Below, piece by piece: positions 26,573-35,298 of a stretch of 64,000 bases of DNA. The first letter of the stretch is position 1. Each line of letters begins with the position of its first letter. Location of the stretch: assembly GCA_023396225.1 (NCBI GenBank), contig JAEWWT010000014.1:124001-188000 (forward strand). The letters are read 5' to 3'. The notes beneath the pieces were generated by a model. That model was given only the letters and a program-made list of their open reading frames with translations, was not told the DNA's origin and did not search any database. Source of the stretch: Bacillota bacterium (lineage in GTDB: Bacteria; Bacillota; Clostridia; Oscillospirales; Ruminococcaceae). Made by a program: the position numbers and the translations under genes.

Positions 26573-27193
26573 CTAATCAACAAACTTTGCAAAAATAAGC
26601 TTATCTCCGCGCATTAATTCATAATTTGTCAGAAAAATCTTATTCAAGGTCTTATCTTCACGTTCAATAGCAACAAGCACTTCATTTTCCTCATAATTAA
26701 TTTCACTTACTCTGATACCAATGTACTCCTTAGGAATATCCATTTCAGATAAAACCATTGTATGAGAACCTATGCTCACATTTCCGGTTGAAGTACTTTC
26801 ATTTACTGCAGAACATAAAGTTGCAACAGTAAGATTTGTTGGACAAATTGTTTGTAATCCAAGTTTTGAAAATACCTCAGATTTATTAGGATCATTTATC
26901 CTGGCAAAAACCTTAGGAACCTTAAAGAACTCCTTTGCTAATTGTGCAACCATAATATTTGTGTTATCATCTGATGTAACTGCCACAAGAACATCACAGC
27001 TCTCAACACCTGCACGTCTTAAAACATCCTGATCTATTCCTATGCCTATTGTTGTGTACCCAGTAAATTCCGGAGACAAACCGGCAAATTCATCAGCAGT
27101 CTTATTTACAACTGACACATCATGTCCTTCTGCAGATAAAATATTGCTTAAATTTACGCCAACTTTTCCGCAGCCTACAACAAGTATGTTCAT
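26573..27193 (-). CDS. TrkA-type potassium transport regulatory protein (first copy)
   Basis: A 206-residue RCK protein (MNILVVGCGKVGVNLSNIL, FTGYTTIGIGIDQDVLRRAGV, AVTSDDNTNIMVAQLAKEFF) with a TrkA-C domain. The start is the ATG at 27191-27193 five bases after GGGGG; a TTG four codons earlier is rejected. With the next gene it makes a tandem pair, probably a hetero-oligomeric NAD(H)- or ATP-sensing ring for a K+ channel encoded elsewhere. Confidence 0.88.
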   Translation of the reverse strand: MNILVVGCGKVGVNLSNILSAEGHDVSVVNKTADEFAGLSPEFTGYTTIGIGIDQDVLRRAGVESCDVLVAVTSDDNTNIMVAQLAKEFFKVPKVFARINDPNKSEVFSKLGLQTICPTNLTVATLCSAVNESTSTGNVSIGSHTMVLSEMDIPKEYIGIRVSEINYEENEVLVAIEREDKTLNKIFLTNYELMRGDKLIFAKFVD

Positions 27194-27302
27194 AATAGCC
27201 CCCAAAATGATTATATTATAACATTATATTATTTAATTATAATACCTTGCAGAATAATATTCAAGTATTATAACAAATAATTTTGCAAACATAGTACTAG
27301 TG

Positions 27303-27333
27303 AAAATGCTGCGATAGTATCGCAGCATTTTTT
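27303..27333. terminator. Hairpin terminator after the small protein gene
   Basis: Perfect 13-bp stem AAAATGCTGCGAT / ATCGCAGCATTTT with loop AGT, touching the stop codon of the minus-strand gene at 27332. There is a T-run on each strand, longer on the plus. Confidence 0.8.
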
Positions 27334-27556
27334 ATAAATCTTCTTTCAGATCTGCAATTTCATATACCCTAGAAAGTTTTACAACTTTAATTACATTTCC
27401 CTTTTTCTTATCTGTATATCTGAATTTAATCCAAGTTTCATCAACATCTATAATTACAGCACTAAAACATGATAAACTTGAATCAAGATACAATGTGCAT
27501 AATTTTCCAACACAGCTTTCAAGAAGCTTTGATTTTATAGGTTGGTTTAATATCAT
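27332..27556 (-). CDS. Small conserved-looking protein of unknown function
   Basis: A 74-residue protein I do not recognise. It begins MILNQPIKSKLLESCVGKLCTLYLD and reads as a small all-beta fold (alternating hydrophobic strands, VIIDVDETWIKFRY, VIKVVKLSRVYEIA), the sort of SH3- or Sm-like barrel that binds RNA or protein. The start is the ATG at 27554-27556, five bases after GGAGG; a TTG 11 codons earlier is rejected. It follows lepA by about 50 bases and is probably cotranscribed with it. Confidence 0.7.
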   Translation of the reverse strand: MILNQPIKSKLLESCVGKLCTLYLDSSLSCFSAVIIDVDETWIKFRYTDKKKGNVIKVVKLSRVYEIADLKEDL

Positions 27557-27607
27557 TTCATCCTCCGTTAACAAATTGTTAAGATCCAAATCAAATCACT
27601 ACCTTTG

Positions 27608-29413
27608 TCAATCAAGCTTAAGCACAGACATAAATGCTTCCTGCGGAACCTCAACAGAACCAAGCTGACGCATACGCTTCTTACCCTCTTTTTGTTTTTC
27701 AAGAAGTTTTTTCTTTCGTGTTATATCTCCGCCGTAACATTTTGCAAGAACGTCCTTACGCATAGCTTTTACAGTTTCTCTTGCAATAACCTTGCCGCCA
27801 ACAGCTGCCTGAATAGGGACTTCAAACATCTGACGCGGTATATGCTCCTTCAGCTTTTCAGCCATTTTTCTAGCTCTTTCGTATGATTTATCAGAATGTA
27901 CAATAAATGAAAGAGCATCGACTGTCTCTCCGTTAAGAAGAATATCAAGTTTAACAAGTTTTGAAGGAGAATATCCCAGCATCTCGTAATCAAAAGAAGC
28001 ATATCCCTTTGTTCTTGATTTTAAAGCATCAAAAAAGTCATATACAATCTCATTAAGTGGAAGCTGATAATGAATTTCTACTCTTGTGTCATCAATATAT
28101 TTCATGTCTTTAAAAATACCACGTCTGTCCTGACAAAGTTCCATGATATTGCCGACATAGTCTGATGGAGATAGTATTGTTGCCTTAACCATCGGTTCTT
28201 CAGCGGAAGAAATAACAGCAACATCCGGATAATTTGTTGGATTATCAATATATATTGTACTTCCATTTGTAAGATTTACTTTATAAATAACTGACGGAGC
28301 AGTTGTTACAAGATCAAGATTATACTCACGTTCAAGACGTTCCTGAATTATTTCCATATGGAGCAAGCCAAGAAAACCACATCTGAATCCAAAACCTAAA
28401 GCAATTGATGTTTCAGGTTCAAATGAAAGTGCGGCATCATTAAGTTTAAGCTTTTCAAGTGCATCACGAAGATCACCATATCTTGCTCCATCAGCAGGAT
28501 AAATACCCGAATATACCATAGGATTGACATCTCTGTATCCTGCCAAAGCAATATCACAAGGATTATCTGCAAGTGTTACAGTGTCACCAACCTTTGTTTC
28601 TCCGATAGATTTAATAGAAGCGGCAATATATCCAACTTCACCTGCATTGAGTGCGCCGGCATTTACAAGATCAACAGCACCCATGTACCCTGCTTCAACA
28701 ACATCAAACTCTGCACCTGTAGCAAAAAGTTTTATTGTATCACCAATCTTGACCTTACCGTCAAATACTCTTATATAAATAATAACGCCTTTATAGCTGT
28801 CATAATAGCTATCAAAAATTAATGCCTTGAGTGGTTTATCAAAGTTGCCCTTAGGTTCAGGAATATCTGTAACAATCTTTTCAAGAACAGCTTTTACATT
28901 TGTACCCATCTTCGCTGAAATTCTTGGTGCATCATCGGCTGGAATACCAATTACACTTTCTATTTCATTGCATGCACGCTCCGGATCAGCAGATGGCAGA
29001 TCTATCTTATTTATTACCGGCATGACTTCAAGGTCATTTTCAATAGCAAGATAAGTGTTTGCCAAAGTCTGAGCTTCTATACCCTGTGAAGCGTCTACAA
29101 CCAGAACAGCACCCTCACAGGCAACAAGAGATCTTGAAACCTCATAGTTGAAGTCAACATGACCAGGAGTATCTATAAGATTGAATATATAATCTTCTCC
29201 GTTTTCAGCAGTATAATGAAGTCTTACTGCTCTTGCCTTAATAGTTATTCCTCGTTCTCTCTCAATATCCATATTATCAAGAAGCTGATTTTCCATATCT
29301 CGCTTTGCTACAGTTGATGTCAGTTCAAGAATTCTGTCTGCAAGTGTAGACTTACCATGATCTATATGTGCAATTATACAAAAGTTTCTAATTTTATCCT
29401 GGTTATACGACAA
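27608..29413 (-). CDS. lepA: Translation elongation factor 4 (LepA)
   Basis: A 601-residue ribosome-binding GTPase that acts on stalled or mistranslocated ribosomes and in 30S biogenesis. It shows G1 AHIDHGKSTLADR, G3 DTPGHVDF, G4 NKIDLP, the EF-G-like domains, and the LepA-specific C-terminal domain with KEHIPRQMFEVPIQAAVGGKVIARET. The length is typical. The start is a TTG preceded by AAGGACG. A good promoter lies at 29449-29477. Confidence 0.97.
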   Translation of the reverse strand: MSYNQDKIRNFCIIAHIDHGKSTLADRILELTSTVAKRDMENQLLDNMDIERERGITIKARAVRLHYTAENGEDYIFNLIDTPGHVDFNYEVSRSLVACEGAVLVVDASQGIEAQTLANTYLAIENDLEVMPVINKIDLPSADPERACNEIESVIGIPADDAPRISAKMGTNVKAVLEKIVTDIPEPKGNFDKPLKALIFDSYYDSYKGVIIYIRVFDGKVKIGDTIKLFATGAEFDVVEAGYMGAVDLVNAGALNAGEVGYIAASIKSIGETKVGDTVTLADNPCDIALAGYRDVNPMVYSGIYPADGARYGDLRDALEKLKLNDAALSFEPETSIALGFGFRCGFLGLLHMEIIQERLEREYNLDLVTTAPSVIYKVNLTNGSTIYIDNPTNYPDVAVISSAEEPMVKATILSPSDYVGNIMELCQDRRGIFKDMKYIDDTRVEIHYQLPLNEIVYDFFDALKSRTKGYASFDYEMLGYSPSKLVKLDILLNGETVDALSFIVHSDKSYERARKMAEKLKEHIPRQMFEVPIQAAVGGKVIARETVKAMRKDVLAKCYGGDITRKKKLLEKQKEGKKRMRQLGSVEVPQEAFMSVLKLD

Positions 29414-29448
29414 TATAACACGTCCTTTTTTATTTAAAAAATCAACTA

Positions 29449-29477
29449 ATTATATCATTTATTTATTATTTTGTAAA
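29449..29477 (-). promoter_or_regulatory. Promoter for lepA
   Basis: On the minus strand TTTACA (29477-29472), 17-bp spacer, TATAAT (29454-29449). It is in the divergent region shared with the fabG-like gene. Confidence 0.72.
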
Positions 29478-29555
29478 GTATGACTATTATATATTCAATG
29501 TTTTCTGATAATGATAAAATAAAGTTTAATTTTATTGTTACTTTATAAGATTCTA

Positions 29556-29584
29556 TTGAAACAACAATTAATACTTGATATAAT
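29556..29584 (+). promoter_or_regulatory. Promoter for the fabG-like/thrE operon
   Basis: TTGAAA (29556-29561), 17-bp spacer, TATAAT (29579-29584) with a TGA extension. It shows that translation starts at 29619, not at the upstream in-frame ATG at 29535. Confidence 0.78.
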
Positions 29585-29618
29585 AATCATAATAATTATT
29601 TTGATTGGAAGAATAGAA

Positions 29619-30353
29619 ATGAATAAAACAGTACTTATCACAGGTGCTTCAAGAGGTATTGGAAAAGCCATTGCCGTTGCATTTGCTCAGAAAAAATACA
29701 ATATTATAATTAACTACAATAATTCTGAATCAGAAGCTATTTCAGTTATGAAAGAAATTAAAAATATGAATGTTAATGTAATAGCTGTCAAAGCTGATGT
29801 TTCTGACCGCAGACAGGTTGACGAGATGATAAGCAAAGCATTTGACAACTTTGGTAATATTGATATTCTTGTAAATAACGCAGGCATTGCACAGCAGATT
29901 TTATTTAATGATATTTCCGAATCCATGTGGGATAATATGTTTGATATCAATGTTAAGGGAGTATTCAACTGCACGCAGGCAATTCTGCCATATATGATTC
30001 ATAACAAGTCAGGAAAAATCATCAATATATCTTCAATGTGGGGCATATCTGGTGCTTCATGTGAAGTACATTACTCTGCTGCGAAGGCTGCGGTCATTGG
30101 TTTTACAAAAGCTTTAGCCAAAGAGGTTGGATTATCAGGAATAAACGTAAACTGTATTGCACCAGGTGTCATAATGACAGATATGAATATAAATTGTTCA
30201 GAAGAAACTTTGACAGAATTAAAAAATGAAACTCCACTTAACAGAATCGGAACACCTGAAAATGTAGCTGACGCTGCTGTATTTCTTGCTTCTGAGGCAG
30301 CTGATTTCATTACTGGACAAATATTATCTGTAGATGGTGGTTTAATTATATGA
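29619..30353 (+). CDS. Short-chain dehydrogenase, 3-oxoacyl-ACP reductase (FabG) type
   Basis: A 244-residue NAD(P)H oxidoreductase. It has the Rossmann TGASRGIGKAIA motif, NNAG, the catalytic Ser-Tyr-Lys (ISSMWG ... HYSAAKAAV) and the C-terminal SVDGG, all as in FabG. It would reduce 3-oxoacyl-ACP, but the neighbours are exporter genes rather than fab genes, so it may be a paralogue with another substrate. The start is the ATG at 29619 behind GGAAGA. The stop overlaps the next start (ATGA, 30350-30353). Confidence 0.9.
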   Translation: MNKTVLITGASRGIGKAIAVAFAQKKYNIIINYNNSESEAISVMKEIKNMNVNVIAVKADVSDRRQVDEMISKAFDNFGNIDILVNNAGIAQQILFNDISESMWDNMFDINVKGVFNCTQAILPYMIHNKSGKIINISSMWGISGASCEVHYSAAKAAVIGFTKALAKEVGLSGINVNCIAPGVIMTDMNINCSEETLTELKNETPLNRIGTPENVADAAVFLASEAADFITGQILSVDGGLII

Positions 30354-31123
30354 ACAGTATAGAGTTGCTTAATATAACTTCAACTATCGGGTACTTGCTT
30401 CTTGTTTATGGTGCTGAAATATATAGGGTTGAGGATAGTATTGTCAGAATATGCAATGCATATGGATATAAAAATACTGAAAACAAAAATCAGATTGAAG
30501 TTTTTGCTATTCCATCAAGTCTTCTGATTACAATACAAGGTGATGATAATTACCCCCTTACAAAATCAAAAAGAGTTTTGGCACGCTGTACTGATTTTGA
30601 TAAAGTAGATGCACTGAATAATTTGTCCCGAAAAATCTGTAAAACAACACCATGTTATGAAAGCATTAAGGAAGAATTAGAAAGGATAGACAATAGAAAA
30701 ACATATTCTTATCCAATTAAAGTTTTGAGTTTTGCTTTAATCGGCTTTACATTTGCACTATTTTTTGGAGGAAAACTTCCTGAAGCCTGTGTTGCAGCAG
30801 TTACAGGGGCTATAATAAAACTTGTCAGCACATTAATTTCAAAAATAAAGCCCAATATATTTCTTGAATCTGTCCTTTGCTCTATGACTACCGCTTTTAT
30901 TGCAATAGTTGCAATGAAAATCGGATTAATTCCTAAGATAGATAATGCTATTATAGGCCCGCTTATGAATCTTGTTCCTGGAATAACAATTACAAACTGT
31001 ATGCGTGATTTTATTGCCGGAGATTATATAGCAGGTATGTATACATTAACTGAGGCGTTTATTATAGCCGTTGGTATGGCAGTTGGTGCTGCTTCAATTA
31101 TTTCAATGTTGGTGAGTGTATGA
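30350..31123 (+). CDS. Threonine/serine exporter, ThrE N-terminal component
   Basis: A 257-residue DUF1212/ThrE-type protein: a cytoplasmic N-terminal part (YGAEIYRVEDSIVRICNAYG, a family signature) and about five membrane segments beginning near 125. In many Firmicutes the ThrE exporter is split into this long part and a short C-terminal partner, which is the next gene. The starts and stops overlap by four bases on both sides, so all three genes are coupled. Substrate assignment (Thr/Ser export) is by family only. Confidence 0.88.
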   Translation: MNSIELLNITSTIGYLLLVYGAEIYRVEDSIVRICNAYGYKNTENKNQIEVFAIPSSLLITIQGDDNYPLTKSKRVLARCTDFDKVDALNNLSRKICKTTPCYESIKEELERIDNRKTYSYPIKVLSFALIGFTFALFFGGKLPEACVAAVTGAIIKLVSTLISKIKPNIFLESVLCSMTTAFIAIVAMKIGLIPKIDNAIIGPLMNLVPGITITNCMRDFIAGDYIAGMYTLTEAFIIAVGMAVGAASIISMLVSV

Positions 31124-31596
31124 ATAATATAAATATATTACAAAGCATTATTATGCCATCTTTATATAGTTTTATTGCATCTTTTGCATTCTGTATTGAT
31201 TTTAATATAAGAAAATCCTTTATAATAAGTGCTTCAATCGGCGGTTTATTAAGTCAGGTTGTATTTAGTCTTCTTGAAGTAAACTTTGTCAGTGAAATGC
31301 TTTGCTATTTTATTGCATCATTAGCTATTACTGCATATTCAGAAATCATGGCAAGGATACTTAGAGTTCCAGTAAATCTTCATCTTGTCGTTGCGGTAAT
31401 CCCATTAGTACCTGGAAGTATGATGTACAAATCCATGATAACACTTATTAACGGAAATACGGAAGCGTTTTTAACTCAGGCAGCAGAAACATTTGGTGTA
31501 GCAGGTTCAATTGCTATGGGAATCTTCGCAGTATCTTCCATTACGTTCTTTTTTAAATACAGCAATAAAATAGCAAAAACAACACTGCACAAATAA
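31120..31596 (+). CDS. Threonine/serine exporter, ThrE C-terminal component
   Basis: A 158-residue membrane protein with about five hydrophobic segments and the DUF3815 hallmarks (SEIMARILRVPVNLHLVVAVIPLVPG and MYKSMITLINGN). It completes the split exporter together with the preceding gene, which it overlaps by four bases. The stop codon lies in the loop of the terminator that follows. Confidence 0.88.
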   Translation: MNNINILQSIIMPSLYSFIASFAFCIDFNIRKSFIISASIGGLLSQVVFSLLEVNFVSEMLCYFIASLAITAYSEIMARILRVPVNLHLVVAVIPLVPGSMMYKSMITLINGNTEAFLTQAAETFGVAGSIAMGIFAVSSITFFFKYSNKIAKTTLHK

Positions 31597-31615
31597 AATG
31601 CAGTGTTGTTTTTTT
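31577..31615 (+). terminator. Terminator of the fabG-like/thrE operon
   Basis: Stem AAAACAACACTGCA / TGCAGTGTTGTTTT, whose loop contains the TAA stop of the exporter gene, followed by TTTTTTA. Confidence 0.88.
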
Positions 31616-31631
31616 ATATATTATTCTTTAT

Positions 31632-33728
31632 TTATACGTTAAATAAAAGTTCAGCATATGTTGGAATAGGCCAGATTGTTGATGGTGTTATTATTTCAAG
31701 TTCATCAGCTACAACCCTGAGAGACTGCATTGCAGCAAATACTTCGTTTCTGAAGAATCTTGCAACATCTTCAGTATTTCCAGCATCCTTTACTTCAATA
31801 AGCTTGTTATCAAGAATGTCTGTAGCTTCAAAAATACTGTTAGTAAGAGCAGAAACCTTATCAGCAAGTTTCTTTTCTGTATCAAAGTTTATACCTACTG
31901 ACTTCTTAGCGACAACAGCATCAGCAAGATTCTTAGAGAATGTCATGCCTGCAGGAATAAGCTGCTTTCTTGCCATGTCAACCATTGTAAGTGCCTCAAT
32001 GTTAATAATCTTAGAATAGTTCTCAAGCAAGATTTCTGTTCTTGATTCAATTTCAGTTCTGGTATAAACCTTAAACTCTTCAAAAAGTTTAACATTCTTT
32101 TCATCTGTATAGTGAGGAACAACATCAACAGTTGAAACGTAATTAGGAAGACCTCTCTTTTCAGCTTCTACAACCCAAGACTGATCATAACCGTTGCCGT
32201 TAAAAATAACTGCCTTATGATTCTTAATAGTTTCAAGAAGAAGACTGTTAAGATCCGCTGTAAAGTCATTGGACTTTTCAAGTTTGTCTGCAAATTCCTT
32301 TAATACTTTTGCAACTATAGTGTTTAGTATTGTATTTGTACAAGCAATAGAATCAGCAGAACCAAGTGATCTGAATTCAAATTTATTGCCTGTAAATGCG
32401 AATGGTGATGTTCTGTTTCTATCTGTTGTATCTTTAGGGAAATTAGGGAGAGCTTCTACTCCGATAACAAACTCTTTGTTCTCATTTTTCTGAATCATCT
32501 TTCCTGTTTCCAGAGCTTCAAGAATAGTTTGTAATTCATCACCAAGGAATATTGAAATAATTGCAGGAGGAGCTTCATTTGCACCAAGTCTGTGGTCGTT
32601 ACCTGCAGAAGCAACAGAAAGTCTTAATAAATCAGCATTTTCATGAACTGCTTTAATTATTGCAGCAAGGATAGTCAGGAACTGTATATTATCTTTTGGA
32701 TTTGCTCCAGGTTCAAGAAGATTCTGACCATCATTAGTTGATAACGACCAGTTATTATGTTTACCAGAGCCATTGACACCTGCAAATGGCTTTTCGTGAA
32801 GAAGGCAAACAAGACCATGTTTAAGAGCCACTTTCTTCATAAGTTCCATAGTAAGTGCGTTTTGGTCAGCAGCAACATTAGATGTTGTAAAAATAGGAGC
32901 AAGCTCATGCTGTGCCGGAGCAACTTCATTGTGTTCAGTCTTTGCAAGAATACCAAGTTTCCAAAGTTCTTCATCAAGTTCCTTCATATATGCAAGAACT
33001 CTCTGCTTGATATTTCCAAAGTAATGATCTTCAAGTTCCTGTCCTTTAGGTGCCTTTGCTCCAAACAATGTTCTTCCTGCAAAAATCAAATCTTTACGCT
33101 GATCATATAATTTCTTATCAACAAGAAAATACTCCTGTTCAGGTCCGACAGTTGTTATAACTCTTGTTGTAGCTGTGTTTCCAAACAATCTCAAAACTCT
33201 GATAGCCTGTTCTGAAATTATTTCCATTGAACGAAGTAAAGGAGTTTTTTTATCAAGAACTTCTCCTGTATAAGAACAGAATGCTGTTGGTATATATAAA
33301 GTATCATCCTTAATGAATGCAGGTGAAGTTGGGTCCCATGCTGTATATCCTCTTGCCTCAAATGTTGCACGAAGACCTCCTGATGGGAAAGAAGAAGCAT
33401 CAGGCTCACCCTTGATAAGTTCCTTACCTGAGAACTCCATGATTACCTTTCCGTCAGGTGTTGGAGAAATGAATGAATCATGCTTTTCAGCAGTTACACC
33501 TGTCATAGGGTGGAACCAGTGAGTATAGTGAGTAGCACCCTTCTCAACTGCCCATTCTTTCATACTTGCAGCAATTACTTCTGCAACGTCAGCATCAAGA
33601 GCAATACCTAACTGCTTAGTCTTCAATAAAGACTTATACACATTCTTAGGTAATCTGATCTTCATAGTTTCTTCGTTAAATACATTACAAGCAAAAAATT
33701 CTGGAACGCTTTTTAAGTTTTCAGACAT
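31632..33728 (-). CDS. glnN: Glutamine synthetase type III
   Basis: A 698-residue glutamine synthetase of the long type III class, which makes glutamine from glutamate, ammonia and ATP as a large double-ring enzyme. Motifs: SSFPSGGLRATFEARGYTAWDP-type N-terminal region, VGPEQEYFLVD, HNEVAPAQHELAP, GVNGSGKHNNWS, NRTSPFAFTGNKFEFR. The length matches the family. GGAGG precedes the ATG. The gene has its own promoter and a structured leader (33756-33801), the likely place for nitrogen regulation. Confidence 0.97.
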   Translation of the reverse strand: MSENLKSVPEFFACNVFNEETMKIRLPKNVYKSLLKTKQLGIALDADVAEVIAASMKEWAVEKGATHYTHWFHPMTGVTAEKHDSFISPTPDGKVIMEFSGKELIKGEPDASSFPSGGLRATFEARGYTAWDPTSPAFIKDDTLYIPTAFCSYTGEVLDKKTPLLRSMEIISEQAIRVLRLFGNTATTRVITTVGPEQEYFLVDKKLYDQRKDLIFAGRTLFGAKAPKGQELEDHYFGNIKQRVLAYMKELDEELWKLGILAKTEHNEVAPAQHELAPIFTTSNVAADQNALTMELMKKVALKHGLVCLLHEKPFAGVNGSGKHNNWSLSTNDGQNLLEPGANPKDNIQFLTILAAIIKAVHENADLLRLSVASAGNDHRLGANEAPPAIISIFLGDELQTILEALETGKMIQKNENKEFVIGVEALPNFPKDTTDRNRTSPFAFTGNKFEFRSLGSADSIACTNTILNTIVAKVLKEFADKLEKSNDFTADLNSLLLETIKNHKAVIFNGNGYDQSWVVEAEKRGLPNYVSTVDVVPHYTDEKNVKLFEEFKVYTRTEIESRTEILLENYSKIINIEALTMVDMARKQLIPAGMTFSKNLADAVVAKKSVGINFDTEKKLADKVSALTNSIFEATDILDNKLIEVKDAGNTEDVARFFRNEVFAAMQSLRVVADELEIITPSTIWPIPTYAELLFNV

Positions 33729-33755
33729 AATAAAATCCTCCCAAATAATAAATTA

Positions 33756-33801
33756 AATGACGCCTTAACATAGATAATTATACCCAAGTTAAAGCGTCAT
33801 T
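33756..33801 (-). promoter_or_regulatory. Hairpin in the glnN 5' leader
   Basis: AATGACGCCTTAAC (33756-33769) pairs with GTTAAAGCGTCATT (33788-33801), 13 of 14 positions, with an 18-base loop. It lies about 20 bases after the predicted transcript start and ends 27 bases before the ATG. It has no T-run on the glnN strand, so it is not a terminator. Confidence 0.65.
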
Positions 33802-33828
33802 GCTTTGTTTTATTTAAATTATAATATT

Positions 33829-33857
33829 ATAATACCTTAAAATTGTTACATTGTCAA
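33829..33857 (-). promoter_or_regulatory. Promoter for glnN
   Basis: On the minus strand TTGACA (33857-33852), 17-bp spacer, TATTAT (33834-33829). It is the only consensus -35 in the 223-bp gap between aspS and glnN. Confidence 0.72.
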
Positions 33858-33951
33858 CAAAAATCTAAGGATAATTTATTTTCGTTATAATAAAAGAAAA
33901 ATTTAAACATTCAAAAAAATATATTAACAAAATGCACAATAAATTTAAAGC

Positions 33952-35268
33952 TTATGGAAGAAGTCTGTTAAGATCTCTTGGGAACATTGAAGCCTGTCTG
34001 ATATTCTGTTGATTAAGCAATTTCATAACAAGTCTTTCAAGACCAATACCAAGTCCGCCATGTGGTGGCATACCATACTTATGAATCTGTAGATAGCTTT
34101 CAAAGTCATCAGGATTAAGTCCCTGAAGCTTCATCTTTTCAATCTGTTCATCATAGTTATGAATACGCTGACCACCCGTAGTAATTTCAAGTCCTCTGAA
34201 AAGAAGGTCAAACTTGCAGGCAGTTCTTGGATCATCCTTATCATTCATAGCATAGAAAGGAGGTTTTGAAGATGGAAAATGTGTTACAAAAACAAATTCA
34301 GTACCATATTCCTTCTTTGCATAATCACATAAGAATACTTCATCCTCAGGTTCAAGATCAAACTTATTCTTAGTCTTAGATCCCTTTATGAGCTGAATTG
34401 CTTCTTCAAACTTAATACATGGAATTTCATTTATTTCAGGAATATCTGCTCCAAGAATATTAATTTCATGACTATAGTTTTCCTTGAGATAAGTCATCAT
34501 ATACTTAAGCATTGCAGTTTCCATATTCATTACATCATACATATCATTGATGAATCCCATTTCAAAGTCAAGACCAATATATTCATTCAGGTGTCTTGAT
34601 GTTGAATGACGTTCAGCACGATAAACTGGAGCTATTTCAAATACTCTGTCAAAAAATGCAACTGCAGCCTGCTTGTAGAACTGTGGTGACTGATTAAGGA
34701 AAGCATCCTTCTGGAAATAATCAAGATGAAATATATTCGCTCCACCTTCTGCTCCCTGTGCTACAATCTTAGGAGTATGAATTTCTGTAAACTTATTGTT
34801 CATCATAAATTCTCTGAATGCCGATGCAACGCCCTCCTGAAACTTAAATGTAGCTCTTTCAAAAGGATTTCTTAAAGCAACACTTCTGAGATCAAGATTT
34901 ATATCAAGTGAACAGCCAAGTCTTCTTTTTGAAACATGAAGAGGATAATCTTCAGATGGTCTGGAAAGAACACTAATTGACTTTAAAACAAGTTCAATAC
35001 CGTTATATGCTCTTTCATCAGCTCTTACTTCACCGACAACATGAACATAACAGCCTTCCTTAACTTCATCAATACTATCCTTGCAATTTTCAGAAGAGTA
35101 TACTGACTGAAGTACATAACGTGCTGTTCTTAAAGAAATGAATGAAAATCCGCTCATACCCTTTACGTTGTGTACACAAGCACAAAGTTCTATATCCTGA
35201 CCTACTTTTGATAAAGCAGATTCAAGATCAAATTCCTCAAGAAGATTATATCCGCCAACTTTAACCAT
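33952..35268 (-). CDS. aspS: Archaeal-type aspartyl-tRNA synthetase, probably non-discriminating (Asp/Asn)
   Basis: A 438-residue class II synthetase of the short archaeal/eukaryal AspRS type, without the bacterial GAD insertion (bacterial AspRS is about 590 residues). It has an OB-fold anticodon domain (about 20-100), FTEIHTPKIV (motif 1), YRAERHSTSRHLNEYIGLDFEM (motif 2) and GGLGIGLERLVMKLL (motif 3). His33 is in the position where non-discriminating archaeal enzymes have His and discriminating ones Trp. It is last in the gatC-gatA-gatB-aspS run, so it probably charges both tRNA-Asp and tRNA-Asn with Asp. Confidence 0.93.
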   Translation of the reverse strand: MVKVGGYNLLEEFDLESALSKVGQDIELCACVHNVKGMSGFSFISLRTARYVLQSVYSSENCKDSIDEVKEGCYVHVVGEVRADERAYNGIELVLKSISVLSRPSEDYPLHVSKRRLGCSLDINLDLRSVALRNPFERATFKFQEGVASAFREFMMNNKFTEIHTPKIVAQGAEGGANIFHLDYFQKDAFLNQSPQFYKQAAVAFFDRVFEIAPVYRAERHSTSRHLNEYIGLDFEMGFINDMYDVMNMETAMLKYMMTYLKENYSHEINILGADIPEINEIPCIKFEEAIQLIKGSKTKNKFDLEPEDEVFLCDYAKKEYGTEFVFVTHFPSSKPPFYAMNDKDDPRTACKFDLLFRGLEITTGGQRIHNYDEQIEKMKLQGLNPDDFESYLQIHKYGMPPHGGLGIGLERLVMKLLNQQNIRQASMFPRDLNRLLP

Positions 35269-35298
35269 TTTGATTTTCTACCTTTCTGTTGAATAATA

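Noticed and set aside
31603..32019. 138-codon plus-strand frame over the end of glnN
   Set aside because: It starts in the terminator region and is antisense to well-conserved glutamine synthetase sequence.
33756..33801. Cyanobacterial-type glnA (glutamine) riboswitch before glnN
   Set aside because: Only a simple long hairpin is visible. The junction and loop-E features of the glnA motif are not, and that class is known mainly from cyanobacteria.
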